A DNA stretch of 45,997 nucleotides from the NCBI GenBank assembly GCA_903772945.1, contig CAICTM010000834.1:1-45997 (forward strand). Reading direction: 5' to 3'. Position numbers and translations under genes: made by a program. Shown piece after piece: positions 28,712 through 40,520 of the stretch (positions within the stretch are counted from its first letter, which is position 1; each line of letters opens with the position of its first letter). The notes beneath the pieces were generated by a model that ran no database searches, was not told the DNA's origin, and was given only the letters and a program-made list of their open reading frames with translations. The DNA is from Seminavis robusta. Lineage: Eukaryota; Bacillariophyta; Bacillariophyceae; Naviculales; Naviculaceae.

Positions 28712-30628
28712 CTACCGGTCTCCCCGACGGCGGTTAGAACTCTTCTTTGCAGTTCGCGTCGTCCGCTTCCGCACACTGGAAGACGACTCTGGATCCGGTG
28801 TCGTGGATCTGGAACTGGTCTTTGGCGAAATCATGGGCGCCACAACAGTATTGGCAATAATGTTGGCGGATCGTCGACCGGATGATGGCATGGGAGACGT
28901 TGGGGGTGAGTGAAACGACTCGCCCAGACTACGCATGGAACCATTCATGGCATTCGACCGTCTTCGGTAATCTCGGAATTTGCTGTCTTCGACCTGGGTA
29001 TGAGGCCACAGATCCGGTCGGGTGACACTTTGTCGTCGCACCATGGGATATCGGGCACTCGTCGGCGCATCGCTTTCATTATCATGGACGGATTCCTCCT
29101 TGTCGGATCGATTGTAAAAGAGCACGTAAGCGGCCGATGCGTTTCGGGTGACAACGTCGGGGGTAATTGGTCGTGGATTGCTGTCGTTGAACTCGACCCA
29201 TTGTTCATCGAACCGCGTCATGGAATAGGCAGTGTAGTGGCCGGACCGCAGGCCCCCAATGTGATTGGACACTGCGTACAAGTCGTAGACAGGTTTGACA
29301 CTGCCTTTTGATTTAACGGCATCCGACAGGTCCCAACCTTCCATGGGGAATTTTATGTGGGCGTTGTTTTTGGATCCCACTTGACCGTACTCATTGTATT
29401 TGAATCGTTTCAAGTGGACAATCAGAATGGGTGGAACGATCCATAGATCAATCTTTTTGGTTCCATCGCGGTGCTTTTTGCATTTTTCACAGTACCACCG
29501 ATTCTCCCCGCGCAGTTCATCCGTACTAATGTACAAATCGAGACAATCCTGCAGGTTGCGACAAGAATCTGATATTGGTAGTGATAAGTACATGAATGGT
29601 TCAAATCGAATGTTCGTATGTCCGCAGACATTACATCGACATGTATTGCGTAGCTGTCCTTGGAAGAGATCGACAATGAGACTCTTGTTGCGTCGTAGGT
29701 AGTTCTTCCATGCCTCAATGGCATCGGCTTCGTCATTTTTTCCGTCGCAATCTCGATCTTCGACGTAAGGTTTGTCTTTGACTCTGTTGAGATCCTCGTG
29801 GATGCCATCTAGCAAAAATGACAATAATTCCTGTGCATCGTGCTGGTAGGTTCCACTGAATTGGGGAGCGAATTTACTGAGTTGTTTTTTGAATTGAACA
29901 GGTCTGACGACGGTTTTGTTGCTTAGCCACATTTCTTTGAGTAATTGTGCGTAGGCCGTAGCTAGCTTCCCTCCAGTCCCCAAGAAGTTCTTCGTGTTGA
30001 TTTCTGATTTGTAGTCATATCTAGATAGACAACCAACAAAAAGTAGAAAACAATCAATAAGAGGCAAGAGAAGGAAGAGAGACAAATATGAGTGACAGTC
30101 TTTCAGGGAGACCAATACCTGGTACAAACCAATCTAAACACTCATCACATGATGGATACACAAACAGATACTGACATACCCTAAGAAGTAATCTGTCAGG
30201 GGAATGGTAGCGCTCAGACACTGAATGCTGCTATTCAAGAAGCAAGTGTTCCCCAGGTTCTGCAATCCAACCACCCCCATGGGTCGGTAGTCGCGGTTCA
30301 AGGCCACTTGTGCATTGTTATCTTCAAATTGCTTGAGCTGTTCGCTTACTTGGATGTGAACGTCATTGTAGTTGGAAGCTCGTCGCTTCTTGGCATCGGC
30401 CGATAAGGTCCGAGCACGGTTGTCTTTGCGTCGAAACTGGTTGGAAAAGTCAGAAGTATCAGTAGTTGTTGTTGTGCGACGACCACCAGCCGTGTCGCTT
30501 TCGGCTCCATCACTGCGAGGAGGATGCTGGCTGTCAAACTCATCGTCTTCTTCCGAGAACATGGCGTTTTCTTCGTCGTCGTCTTCTTCGAAATCGTCCA
30601 AATCTTTCTTGGAACACCTCTGTCCCAT
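28712..30628 (-). CDS. Ubiquitin carboxyl-terminal hydrolase (USP family), probably N-myristoylated
   Basis: Exon 1 is 30628-30180 and exon 2 is 30020-28712, with a 159-nt intron (GTATGT...ATCTAG), giving 585 aa. The Cys box is [18 protein letters not shown] (Cys129). The His box is [12 protein letters not shown] (His411), with Asp429 in [27 protein letters not shown] and the structural zinc pairs CNVC (279/282) and CEKC (327/330) are present, so the enzyme looks complete and active. It should cleave ubiquitin from proteins; substrates are unknown. Residues 1-110 are acidic and disordered, and 455-585 are Ser/Arg-rich and end in basic residues. The start at 30628 gives MGQRCSKKD, a good N-myristoylation site (Gly2, Ser6) with a nearby Cys for palmitoylation; an earlier in-frame ATG at 30742 would bury it. 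The choice of start is inference. Confidence 0.9.
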
Positions 30629-31503
30629 ACTTTTTTCCGTACTCACTGGCGCCCTTCTTCTTGAAGAAGACACAAACCAGGCCCAGCCAAATCTACAACG
30701 AGAACAACACCCGAAGCAACACTCCAACAGACCTTTCCTCATGCATGCATCCGTCGGTGGGTGGTGGATGCGATGCGACCGAATCCTGGAACCGACGATG
30801 AATGAGGTTGCTTGTTGATCGAGGTGCTCTTTTAGCTCTTTTTCGGTTAGCGAGCGATGCGATCCGGCACAGGGCGAAGCTTCTGACGCAAGCCTGGCGT
30901 TTTGGCAATTTTTCCAAAAGCAAAAAAGTCAAAAATGCTTTTATGGCTAGCGCTAGCCAGACAAGTACGTCTACATGTACGGTGTACTACTCTTAGAGCT
31001 CTAGCTAGAGCACGGCCGGAAGATATTTATTCCATTGGAACTATGCTAGCTAGCTAATAAGAGATGAGATGCCGTATCTAACAAGCACGTAATAAGACGA
31101 CGATTTATAGTCGGGGTGTTAGCTCGTGCGAAGCAAACTACAGCTTGCTGAGATGACGATGCAAGCGAGTACCACCAGCCAACCACAGAGAACCTAAGAT
31201 CCAGACCAGGGACGGTCCACTCGACGAGGTACCAGCCAAAACCTTTCCATGTTGCACTGGCGCTACATCTTTGTAGACGTCCCCTTGATTGGTCACCATC
31301 TGGCTAGACTTCTCAGCAATCCCAAGTCAATGGACCATCCCAACCGTCCAAGTAGGAGTTCGGATCAGAAGAAGCAAGCAGCCTTCGTCTCATGATGCAT
31401 TGGCAAAAAGTACCAACAAATTTCGTCAAAAAGTACCGTACTTGTAGAACGTTCCACCGACAGATGTAGAGAGGACCGCTCAACCCCGAGTGACTCAGTC
31501 GTC
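30629..31503. other. Intergenic
   Basis: The 875-base gap includes the USP 5' region and the 3' side of the bromodomain-like gene. GCTAGCTAGCTAA at 31045-31057 is one of the short palindromic words common between genes here. No gene or RNA is recognised. Confidence 0.4.
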
Positions 31504-34104
31504 TCATCGATTTCGTGTCTTGTGAATGACAAACCCACTCGTCTCTCCGCGTCTTGTTGGCGCATGCTGCTTGATCAATTCCTTGCTGGTGCCGACTCGC
31601 GCTGTAATGGCGTCGTTGATACCATTCCAGAGAACCTTGCGCAGCCGATTCGTATCGGAACGAGGGGGCGTCCTTCCGTCCGAACTGATCTTTCCATACG
31701 CCAAGGCATTCAAGAACACCAGATCGATCGCCTGCAACAAGTCTTGACCGCACCACAGATTCCAAAAGGACAGGCCTTCGGCTGGAAGGATTCCGTCTCG
31801 CCCCGAATTAAATTCCAAATTGTTGAAATTGTCTGGGATGAGACTGGCAACAATATCACGGAAACACAACGGATTTTTGACGACAGAAGTGTATGGTGGT
31901 TGAAGATCTGGGTGGGCTTGTTCGACAGGGTCCATGAACTGAACCGCCTCGGGCTTACGCAGAATCTGAGCCAAAACTCGCAGCGCCGTACCATATTGCT
32001 CGGCATCCCAAAATGAACCCTGTTGGACTGGCGCATTAGCCGGTCGAATGCTGGCATGTTGACCAATCTCAAAGACATCGGCCAGAGAATCAATGTCGGC
32101 GGCAAGCTTCATAGCGTCGACGGGTGAACTTGTTCTTGTCGCCGGTGGTGCTGGTTTTCGAGCAGCCGGTACAGGCGAATGGTTTCTAGATCGGCCACCC
32201 TTTTGCGATAGTTCGTCACCACCGAGAATCGCTCCAATGTCAAAATTATCTTCCGTGTCGGAACAGCCCGTTTGGGCACCCAGTGCGGCTTCAAAGTCAA
32301 ACTTCATCAAATCATTGACAAAGGCGGGATCGCTTGCGTTGCTCACATTGTCTTCGTCCTCTTCCTCGTCGTCGTCGTCTGGAGCCGACTTCCCCGCAGG
32401 ATTCTTGACCCCCACAAATTCGATATCACTGTCCGAGTCCTCGCTACCGTCATCATTTTCCGAGTCGGAAGGCTTGCCAGCATACCGTGCGACCGGTTCC
32501 ACTTTTCGCGGTGCCGGTGGGTCAACGGTCCGCTGTCGCTTCAAAGAACGATCGTCCGAGTTGCACCCATTGGGCGGTCTCTTTCTTGCGGCAGGTTTGC
32601 TGTCTTTGGCTTTGGGCTTGACCGGTGTGCTCTTGACGTGTACCACGGGATCATCGTCGTCATCCGAGTCGTCGAGACAAATGACATCGTCGTCTTCTGG
32701 GTCAAAATTGGACATGCTCCGGCACGCCGCCTCGAGGCGATGGAAAAAGGGGAGGTAGGGGTGAGCCGTGCTAATTTCTTGATAGGATTGAGGAACATCA
32801 TTTTTCAATCGATCGTGCGCTCGTTTGGCCATGGGTCGCATGAGAGCTGCGAGTTTCTTTGTCGAGTCTAATTCCTTGTTGAGTTTTTGACAGGCACTCA
32901 GGATGAGTTCTAAATCTGTACATATAGACAGAGCGCCTCCGTGTTTGGAAAGCCATTTGCGCAGTCCCCAGGATTCTCCATCTTTCATTCCTCCCAAAAA
33001 GGTGTTCTTCATAACTTCCGAGCCTTGCCGTTCTACAGCACTGGCTTGACTGGATAACTTTCTGACTTCTTGGTAGGCTTCCATGAGGTGATTGGCGTCC
33101 ATGATGCGTTGATTCTGTTTCAAGAATCTATCTGCTAGGGGTTCAATGAACTGTTGATGAAATCGTTTGGGGGTCATGGCATCTCGATAGGCTCTCCGAA
33201 TTAATCGCTTTTGTGTGGCGACAATGAGCCCCTTGCGCAAATCCTGTTGGCACATGACGAGGAAATCGACGCACGGAAGGAAGCGTTTGATGACATCAGA
33301 AGTTTTGCTTTCGATCCGATCTATGATTTCGGCTCCAGTCATGGGCTCCAACGAGAGACCCGAAACTTCAACCTTGAGTTCTTTGAGCCACTGAGGATGA
33401 GGAGGCGGGACATTGGCAGCAGCAACAGGAGACCTGAGTCCCACAATATCGTTGGAAAAGAGATTGCTCGGGACATGAAGGACTCCACCATCGTTTCTAC
33501 CTTGTCTAGAAGCCGGAAGCGGAACAGGATCGTAATCGGCAATGAGTGCTGCGGCTGCTGCTTCTACTTGCTGTTGTTGTTGTCTCTGCCGCTGTTGTTG
33601 CTGCTGCTGCTGTTGATGTTGATGGAACCCAATAGGCACTTGATGGCGCTGCAACGTGTTCTGTATCAGAGCTGGATTGGGACACCCAGCCGCTGGTCGA
33701 AAAAGAGTATAAGGGGCCATTGTGTTCGCTGCTGCTGCGGCCGCTGCGGCGACATTGCGATTGGCTGCTGCTGCGGCGGCTCCTGCTGCTAAAAGTTGGG
33801 CTCCAGCGTTTCCCAGAGCTGCAGCAGTCGAGTTGTAGGCTGCTGCATTGGCGCCCAGTAACGCCGCAGGGTCATAGTCGTCTCCAGTGGGGCCACCATT
33901 TCCGAGTGGGTTGTTATTCAAAAAGGGGAATGGACTCGTCCGCTGTTGCTTGTTGTTTGTCGTGTTGTTAGCGCCGTTGGCTTGCTGAAAGTCGCCAAGA
34001 AAATCAATCTTATCAGCGTAGCTGACATATCGTCCATTCATGATGCTAGAATGCGTCTGTGTGCTAGCTGAGGTTGTCTCTGTCTCGTTCGGTCTATTAA
34101 CCAT
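31504..34104 (-). CDS. Bromodomain-like nuclear protein with SUMO-interaction-type motifs
   Basis: 866 aa from ATG at 34104 to TGA at 31504; a second ATG at 34041 (MNGRYVSYADK) has a better context and may be the true start. The N-terminus has Asn-, Ala- and Gln-rich runs. A helical, conserved-looking region follows (about 230-450: SLEPMTGAEIIDRI, RKWLSKHGGAL). Then comes an acidic part with VICLDDSDDDDD and IEFVGV, both resembling SUMO-interaction motifs. Residues about 697-840 look like a diverged bromodomain: AQILRKPEAVQFMDPV, PPYTSVVKNPLCFRDIVASL, then QAIDLVFLNALAYG, where the Asn of LNA corresponds to the acetyl-lysine-binding Asn. That points to chromatin binding. An insertion lies between the ZA-like and B-helix parts, so the domain call is moderate. 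No other catalytic domain is seen. Confidence 0.7.
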   Translation of the reverse strand: MVNRPNETETTSASTQTHSSIMNGRYVSYADKIDFLGDFQQANGANNTTNNKQQRTSPFPFLNNNPLGNGGPTGDDYDPAALLGANAAAYNSTAAALGNAGAQLLAAGAAAAAANRNVAAAAAAAANTMAPYTLFRPAAGCPNPALIQNTLQRHQVPIGFHQHQQQQQQQQRQRQQQQQVEAAAAALIADYDPVPLPASRQGRNDGGVLHVPSNLFSNDIVGLRSPVAAANVPPPHPQWLKELKVEVSGLSLEPMTGAEIIDRIESKTSDVIKRFLPCVDFLVMCQQDLRKGLIVATQKRLIRRAYRDAMTPKRFHQQFIEPLADRFLKQNQRIMDANHLMEAYQEVRKLSSQASAVERQGSEVMKNTFLGGMKDGESWGLRKWLSKHGGALSICTDLELILSACQKLNKELDSTKKLAALMRPMAKRAHDRLKNDVPQSYQEISTAHPYLPFFHRLEAACRSMSNFDPEDDDVICLDDSDDDDDPVVHVKSTPVKPKAKDSKPAARKRPPNGCNSDDRSLKRQRTVDPPAPRKVEPVARYAGKPSDSENDDGSEDSDSDIEFVGVKNPAGKSAPDDDDEEEDEDNVSNASDPAFVNDLMKFDFEAALGAQTGCSDTEDNFDIGAILGGDELSQKGGRSRNHSPVPAARKPAPPATRTSSPVDAMKLAADIDSLADVFEIGQHASIRPANAPVQQGSFWDAEQYGTALRVLAQILRKPEAVQFMDPVEQAHPDLQPPYTSVVKNPLCFRDIVASLIPDNFNNLEFNSGRDGILPAEGLSFWNLWCGQDLLQAIDLVFLNALAYGKISSDGRTPPRSDTNRLRKVLWNGINDAITARVGTSKELIKQHAPTRRGETSGFVIHKTRNR

Positions 34105-37100
34105 CAACAACAAACAACAACAAAGGCAGTGCCAGGTAGTCCCCAAATAGTGTTGAAGCGCCAACGTCCCTTCCTACGGTTACGATCGGTCAATGGCTCG
34201 ACGGCTGGACCAAAGTCCGCTGCTGCTCAAGTTGAGTTGCTCCTGCTGTTCTTTCGGAAGAGGCCGCGTGCCGCGTTTGGTGGTTGGGACGGCGGGTACA
34301 CTTCGCTCACAGTGGACATTTTCACATGTCACAATTCCCCCATTAGTCAGGTCACAGCATTGGAAAGATATAGACAGAATGCCAAGGGCTTATCTATCAA
34401 TGAGTAACAATGACTTCTGAACGTAGAACGCATCGTTGACATTTAACACTTGAGTATTTCTTAACTAAATGAATCGCGTGTTTTGAAGTCAAACCCACAT
34501 GACTCAATCGTAGTGTTTGAATACTGCATTCACGAGCTACTTTCGTACCGCACCGTACCGTGCGTACATTGTCCACGACTCGACACGACTGACTCGACTC
34601 GACTAGCCTTCTTTAGAAGCGCACACGCTCCTTACAGACTGCATTTGGAGCTAGGGTTTAAAAGGAAGCCAGCACAAGCCAAAAGGATTGTTGCTCTAGC
34701 TAGAGCTAGCTAGTACGATAGCTAGTCCCTGGATACCTCTAGGTTGGTGCTCTGCCTGGTGGCTAGATAGCATCAATCTCACACTGTTCCCCAACTCTAG
34801 CGCAATCTTTCCGACATGGCACATGAGGCGTACAGTGTACCTGGCTAGTCTAGTGAGCTGCTCATGTCCACCATGAAGCCTTTCAATGCGTGGAGCCTCT
34901 CATTGCCTTTGAGAAGCAGAAGAAGATGTTTAGCAAGCAAAACGCTTGCTCACGCCCACCTCCAGCTTTAGGATTGCGAAGAACTTGCAAGGAGACGTGT
35001 CTTGGGATGCGTCCTTGAAACAGGCAGGTTTTGGTAAACAGCAAGAGAACCAATCCGAAACACAACAGCAACACCCATGTATGTCAAACCACTCTATTGA
35101 ACTGCCAAAGCAACGCGCACCACAGGCAGCAGCTTCATAGGAAGCACATGCCGTGTCTTCTTCTTCTTCCTTTTCCCACAAGTGGTCCTCAGACAACATC
35201 GCCTGTTTCAAATCAGCCTTCCAACTGCTGGGGCTTTCGCACCACTCGATTTGGTTGGTGATGCTCTTCAGGGTGCTGCTGTCCTGCAAAATGCACCTGT
35301 CACACCATTCACCCTTGTGGATGAGGTTCATTCCTTGGGATATGGCGAGATGGCGAGAGTGGTGGAGGTTTCACGGCACAATTGTTGAAGACGTTTTTTC
35401 AAAATGGACAAAACACAAGATGGCGTGGCACGCTTCAGAACCAAGACATCTTCCGAGCGATGTTGCGGGGCATCGTTGTCTTTATAGGCAAATCTTTCTA
35501 TGGCATCATCTTGGTAAAACTCTTTGAGCCGTCTCTCGTGAATCCGCTGTCTGGTCTGTTTTTTATGGGTGGCTCTGCATGTTGAGTTTGCGATGTATTT
35601 CCGTGTGCCACAGCTTTGCTTTGGCTGGTGCCTGCGCTTTCTTTGTCCTTGCGTGTGACGTGAGCGCTGTTGGTGTGGCTGTCTTCGAGAGTGCATTGGA
35701 GGTTCTTTGTGGCCTCCTTCCGAGGTTACCACCGTCATTCCTTCAAGCCAACTTTCTCCCGCACGTCTCGACTTGCAGCGGCCAAAAGATCAAAGTCTGG
35801 ATGTCCTCATTCGAATCTAATGATTCGATTCATTCGAATAAGATTTCACCGAAACATCCTGTCGGGTGTGGATCCGGAGCGTGGAAAACTAAAACCAAGA
35901 TGCGCTGAAACGCTGAAACCGTACCAGTGCCGTACTATTAATGGTACCGTCGGACAACAGCTGGGCACTGTACTACGTATGTACACGTACGATACATTGC
36001 ATGCAAGGGGCATACTACTATGTATAACGGTACGGGTATGTCCCAACTCTTGAGGCGAGGATGCTCGCGATCATTCTGCTTGGATGGCTGAGCGTCGTCG
36101 CATATTGTGATCCGGGCAAAACCAGTTTCCAACTGTCACTGAAAGGTCTCCCGCGGCTTTTCGTTGGCTGACTGAAACGTCATGCTTCATCCACTGACCA
36201 ATAGATATGCAGCCAGGAGCTCAGCCAGGACAAATCGATACAAACACCTGACTGTTCGAGAACTCCCCAGAGTGCTTGGAAAGCTTTTTCGCGTGAGACT
36301 GCTTGTTCGAACTCTTGACTACCCGCTCGAGTTTGATCTAATCATCTTCTCGTGCTAAGTAGAATGGTAAAGTAGAATAATCCTCCCTTCTTTATACGTC
36401 AGCCTCGGACTGCATGGGTTCTGGAGTTCGTGGGCATCAAGAATCAAGAAGCAGGCCCGAGCATCACCTCCATGTTGAACCTTACTTTGTTCTGTATCAT
36501 CCTCATGTTTCACTGTATGGCTGAATATCTGAAAACTATATGGGGAAGGAGCTCGGAGTCTCAGGGTGTACTGAGCCTCTGTGATGATTGGGAGCTGCAC
36601 TCTTGTAGCTACTTGAGCAAAGAGGCTTCTCGATTTCGACAGTGGTATCCGAGACACTCGAAGCTCTGCGACCCTGACTGTCTGGCAAAGATACAGTAGA
36701 GATAGACTCCGTCTTCTGTCTGTATCTACCGTACGAGTGGAAAACACACGAGACTATCAAACCAGCAACGAGTAACAATCTCTGGGTTTGACTGGACTAG
36801 CTAGTATTGTGTGGCTTCGAATGGAAAATCGATCTGAGCGACGCACCTCTCTGCGTGGCTCGCTAGCGTGGGAGACTCCGTCTGTAGTGCGTAAGGCAAG
36901 TTTACATCGGATTTGGAGGTGATGTTCAATCTCTGTAGCAGATTTTGCGGAAGCTGGCAATAGCACCGTAGCAATGGGCGAGGGTGGAAGCTTCTGTCCC
37001 CATTTCTACTGCTGTCCCCATTTCTACTACCGTAGCGGAAAAAACATATTCTATAAAGTAACAGTGTCATTCATTGCCATGTTCCATACCAACTATCATA

Positions 37101-37425
37101 CCGGTATCTTATCAGCAAACTCAGAGCCATTCCTTTGAACCTTGAACCTTTGTTCGATTTCCAATGTTCCTGCTTCCGTGTTGAGTGGGACTGAAGCGGT
37201 TCAATCGTATGTTTCCACAGCTTAGCAGTATTTCGAAACTCCGTCTTTTGGAAAGGAAGCTTTGGATCAGAATTCTTTGTTTCGCCACCTCCTTTTTCTT
37301 CTCACAACTTTTCTTTTGGCCAACCCTAAGCACAACGTCATACACAAAGACACATACATTTGCCTCGAAGATACCCACCACCTCTTACCCATCAAACTCC
37401 ATTAACTTACTACTTCCAAGGAACA
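34105..37425. other. Gene-poor 3.3-kb interval
   Basis: The interval between the divergent bromodomain-like and allantoicase genes has no well-supported gene. Weak candidates are two overlapping minus-strand frames at 34930-35738, listed separately. GCTAGAGCTAGCTAG-type palindromic words lie at about 34698-34725. The last 150 bases before 37426 are pyrimidine/A-rich and probably the allantoicase 5' UTR. Confidence 0.4.
34930..35738 (-). other. Possible small gene or remnant: two overlapping minus-strand frames
   Basis: Frame A (35738-35328, 136 codons) is Arg/Lys/Gln/His-rich, with natural-looking stretches such as LKEFYQDDAIERFAY. Its stop overlaps the ATG of frame B (35331-34930, 133 codons), which is Cys-rich (HGCCCCVSDWFSCC). 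They could be one coding sequence broken by a one-base shift, two exons of an unrecognised gene, or chance. Opposite-strand frames are rich in Trp/His/Met and look non-coding. No family is recognised. Confidence 0.2.
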
Positions 37426-38972
37426 ATGACATCCACCTCGTCCCCCCAGACCATTCATCAATCGGCTTCTGTTGGAAGCATTACCAGTGTTTTCGATATT
37501 GGAACTGTCGGAGGCAATGCGGAAGCTCAGTCCACTTCGGATACCCGTCCGGCCAAGAACGTGGCGCCTCCGTCACCCTTTCTGGCCGAAGACAACACCC
37601 TAACTAACTTTTGTTCCGAAATTCAAGGTGCTCGGGTCCTCTTTGCTACCGATGATTGGTTTGCTGCTGCCTCCAATCTTTGTCGCGATGATGACCCCAA
37701 CTTTGATCCACTCGCCTTTTGCGAACAGGGCAAGGTCATGGATGGCTGGGAAACCCGTCGTCGTCGTGAGGTTGGCCATGATTGGTGTCTAATCAAACTG
37801 GCCAAGCGAACTTCTCGTATTGTAGGAGTGGAGATCGACACGGCCCACTTTACGGGAAACAATGTCCCTCGCATCAGTCTGGAGCTGGTCGATCTGTCCT
37901 GTGAAGAAGAAACAAGAATGGTCAAGGGACTCCCGGGAAGCTTGGAACGACTCTTGCATGGGTGTGTCCAAGGAACTGGATGCAACCCCGAAGAAGTGGA
38001 ACAGGCCGAACAAGTCTGTCGTGGAGTTTCTGCCCCATGGAAGGAGATCCTCCCCTGCACTCCCTTGCAACCAGGATACGAAGCCTCTAGGCTCAAGTTC
38101 TTTCACTTTGACGGTGACATCAAGAACCTTCATGGAACCCATCTTCGCATCAACTACTTTCCTGATGGTGGCGTGGCTCGCCTCCGTTTGTGGGGCCACT
38201 GGGAAGAACAGGACCAAGTCTCACCTATTCGTCGCCCGCCCTATGTCCCCATCAAGACTGGATATCGATGCACAGTGATTCCCCACAGCAATGATGTGAT
38301 TCCCTCACGCCAAGCCTATGAGTTCCCGGAGCTATCGGCTGAAGCCTTGGGAGGACTAGCTGTGGCCTGCTCCAACAAGCACTACGGTACTCCTCAGAAC
38401 CTCCTCGAGGCCACATTGGGCAAGGACATGGGCGATGGATGGGAGACAGCCAGGCACCCAGAGCGTCCTGCCAGCTGGAAACGAGACAACGCCACTGGCC
38501 TGGTGGATAGTGACTTGATGGATTGGTGTATCATCCAATTGGGAAATGTGGCCACTGATGGAGTAGCTCGGATCCTTCTGGATACCAAACACTTTCGCGG
38601 TAAGTAAATGTGTGTATGGCGGATGTATGTTGAGGTCTCTCGATTGTCCTTCTCAACCATTCCTCTTTTCATCTTCTTCTTGATCGTTCTTTTTCAGGAA
38701 ACTACCCAGAGTCTGTACAGGTGGAAGGAACCTTTGCTGCTGGAGAGAACTTGCAGGATGAGCAGGTGGAATGGTTCCCTCTGGTGTCCCGTTGCCGCAT
38801 GGCAGCCGATTCTGAGCATGTCTTTGACCGCCAATCGGATCAGATCGAGAACTGCACACGCAAGGTTTCGCATGTCCGCGTGAGCATCTACCCCGATGGC
38901 GGCCTCAGCCGTGTCCGTGTCTTTGCCCCCTTCGATGCGGCGCAGGAAGACGAGGCTGATTATACTCCTTAG
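37426..38972 (+). CDS. ALLC: Allantoicase
   Basis: Exons 37426-38599 and 38698-38972 (98-nt intron, GTAAGT...TTTCAG) encode 482 aa. The join restores DTKHFRG-NYPESVQVEG, a conserved allantoicase segment. Two homologous repeats are evident. The first has VLFATDDWFAAASNL, DGWETRRRR, DWCLIKLA and IDTAHFTGNN; the second has CSNKHYG, MGDGWETARHP, DWCIIQLG and LDTKHFRGN. This is the two-module beta-sandwich fold of allantoicase (EC 3.5.3.4), which converts allantoate to ureidoglycolate and urea in purine breakdown. The protein is longer than fungal or animal forms because of an N-terminal Ser/Thr-rich leader of about 60 residues and an insertion in module 1 (about residues 165-205). The ATG at 37426 has an AACAATG context; the open frame upstream has no ATG. 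No obvious targeting signal is seen. Confidence 0.93.
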
Positions 38973-39470
38973 AAATTGCCGTGGTTTGCTTCATTGGCTT
39001 ACACAATGTGTAGAATCGATGTCATCGATTCTTCGCGTTAGGGTGGCACAGAAGGGATTGAGAACCCCTGCTGCTACATGGTTCGTTGCTTTTATGACTT
39101 CATGGCTGATATGACTTGAATCCCAAACAGATCTCCTGCTACCCGGAGCTCTGGATATATATTCTTAGCTAATAACTTTATAGATTGAGTTGCATGTTAC
39201 TAGAACGCCTTGCGGCTACCGCAACCCCAACAACTGCAACGAATGAATAGGCTCATGCGCCCACCGTAGCTATAGCTAGCCCGCGTTGTGATTCCGCCCG
39301 TCAGATTTATGCAGTCGCGAAGCTTGTGAGAATCCCGAGGATGTTTCAGGGTACCAGTACTGGTATGAACACTGATCGCAGTGGTGCTACCGGTATTCTT
39401 TGCATGCAGTAGTCAGGAGTCACACGATTTTAGCAAAGAGTCTGCTCTTTTCCTGCAGGATAGAAAGCAG
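38973..39470. other. Intergenic, tail-to-tail
   Basis: The 498-base gap is between convergent allantoicase and App1-like genes. A short dyad (AGAATCGATGTCATCGATTCTT at about 39012-39033) could form a hairpin in the allantoicase 3' UTR. Nothing else is recognised. Confidence 0.4.
39012..39033. repeat. Perfect short inverted repeat downstream of allantoicase
   Basis: AGAATCGATG and CATCGATTCT are exact reverse complements (10-bp arms, 1-base loop), 40 bases after the allantoicase stop codon. It may fold in the 3' UTR; function is unknown. Confidence 0.5.
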
Positions 39471-40520
39471 TCATTTCAGCAGCTCGGTTCCATTCCCAAA
39501 GTACTGCCACTTTTCAAAAGGGACACCCTTCATACGTTCGGCAGTTGCCGAGTTTATGTTCCGTATCCAAATCTGTTGTACCTGATTTGGATAGTCCTTG
39601 TAGATTCCAGCATAGATTTCGCAATCCTTCTCCCCGGAATCGCCCACAAAGATAAAAGTCCGTTTTGGGAATCTCCTGAGGATGCCTTCAATGTGTTGAC
39701 GTTTGTAATCCACTGGATCCGCGAACAACTGGAGAATGCTCTTGTCTTTTGGTCGAATCGTTTTGAGGTGAAAGGTGGCTGGAGGAAAGCCTTCTCTTTG
39801 ACGAAATGATTCCAGTTCTTCGTACAGTTGATACGGCGAGGCTGAAACGAAATGAAAGCAACAGTTTTCGTGGTCCGCTTTCCACTGTTGAAAGAGCTCT
39901 GCCATTCCTGGCACTGCTTGGAATGGCAAGAGAAACGTATTCTTCAAGAAAGCCTTCTTGTCAAGGTAGTTGGTGATTTTGATTGTGTCGTCGATATCCG
40001 AAATGACAGAAACCCCCGTGCGAGGTACCAGGTGAACAGCACCTTCAAAACGTCTGTTGGTACCACCTGTATCATCAAGGGCTTGGTAACGGATTGTTGT
40101 CGCTTCTTTGCTATTCCACGGAAGAATCAAAGTGGAGGTAAAGTGTCCATTCTTCTTTGATCTTGGCATTCGAAACGTGGAGCCTCTAAGAGTAATCTTT
40201 GGTCGTTTGTAGCTTTGATTGTCCACCACAAAGGGTCTCATCCTCCGATTGAGAATACTTTTCTGCTCCGGGTCTGAAACCTTGAGAGATTTGGCCAAGA
40301 CCTTCAAGAAGGCTTTGCGTTTCTTGCTCTCTTGTTCTGGCTCAAAGATCCATCCATGTATTGGCACCTCCCAGTGTGTTTGATTCAGCTGACGTCCTGC
40401 TGTCGGGAAAAATACGACGCGTTCATCAGCGGCTACTCTTCCCGTCCAGTACGAGCTAATTTTGTCGAGAGAAACAGCTAACAAGGCAACCACCAGGGAG
40501 GCAGAAGACAACCCAAGCAT
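39471..40520 (-). CDS. App1-like phosphatidate phosphatase (DUF2183 domain)
   Basis: Single exon of 349 aa from ATG at 40520. The HAD-type motif DxDxT is present as SDIDDTIKIT (Asp175, Asp177, Thr179). The family blocks follow: LPFQAVPGMAELFQQW, FHFVSASPYQLYEEL, FHLKTIRPKDKS, YKRQHIEGILRRFPKRTFIFVGDSGEKDCEIYA, and IWIRNI at the end. Yeast App1 hydrolyses phosphatidate and diacylglycerol pyrophosphate at actin patches. Here the N-terminus is a hydrophobic signal peptide or anchor (LGLSSASLVVALLAVSL), which suggests the endomembrane system or plastid instead. The region between leader and catalytic domain (residues 30-165) resembles the N-terminal beta-rich part of bacterial App1 relatives. The reaction is inferred from the family. 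Confidence 0.87.
   Translation of the reverse strand: MLGLSSASLVVALLAVSLDKISSYWTGRVAADERVVFFPTAGRQLNQTHWEVPIHGWIFEPEQESKKRKAFLKVLAKSLKVSDPEQKSILNRRMRPFVVDNQSYKRPKITLRGSTFRMPRSKKNGHFTSTLILPWNSKEATTIRYQALDDTGGTNRRFEGAVHLVPRTGVSVISDIDDTIKITNYLDKKAFLKNTFLLPFQAVPGMAELFQQWKADHENCCFHFVSASPYQLYEELESFRQREGFPPATFHLKTIRPKDKSILQLFADPVDYKRQHIEGILRRFPKRTFIFVGDSGEKDCEIYAGIYKDYPNQVQQIWIRNINSATAERMKGVPFEKWQYFGNGTELLK

Noticed and set aside
32093..32758. Ser-rich plus-strand ORF (221 codons)
   Set aside because: Antisense to the acidic region of the bromodomain-like gene, same codon artefact.
35153..35527. Plus-strand ORF of 124 codons
   Set aside because: Rich in Trp, His and Met with no domain; looks like chance antisense sequence.
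36430..36699. Plus-strand frame of 89 codons
   Set aside because: Begins with GTG rather than ATG; an overlapping minus-strand frame is equally plausible; no motif.
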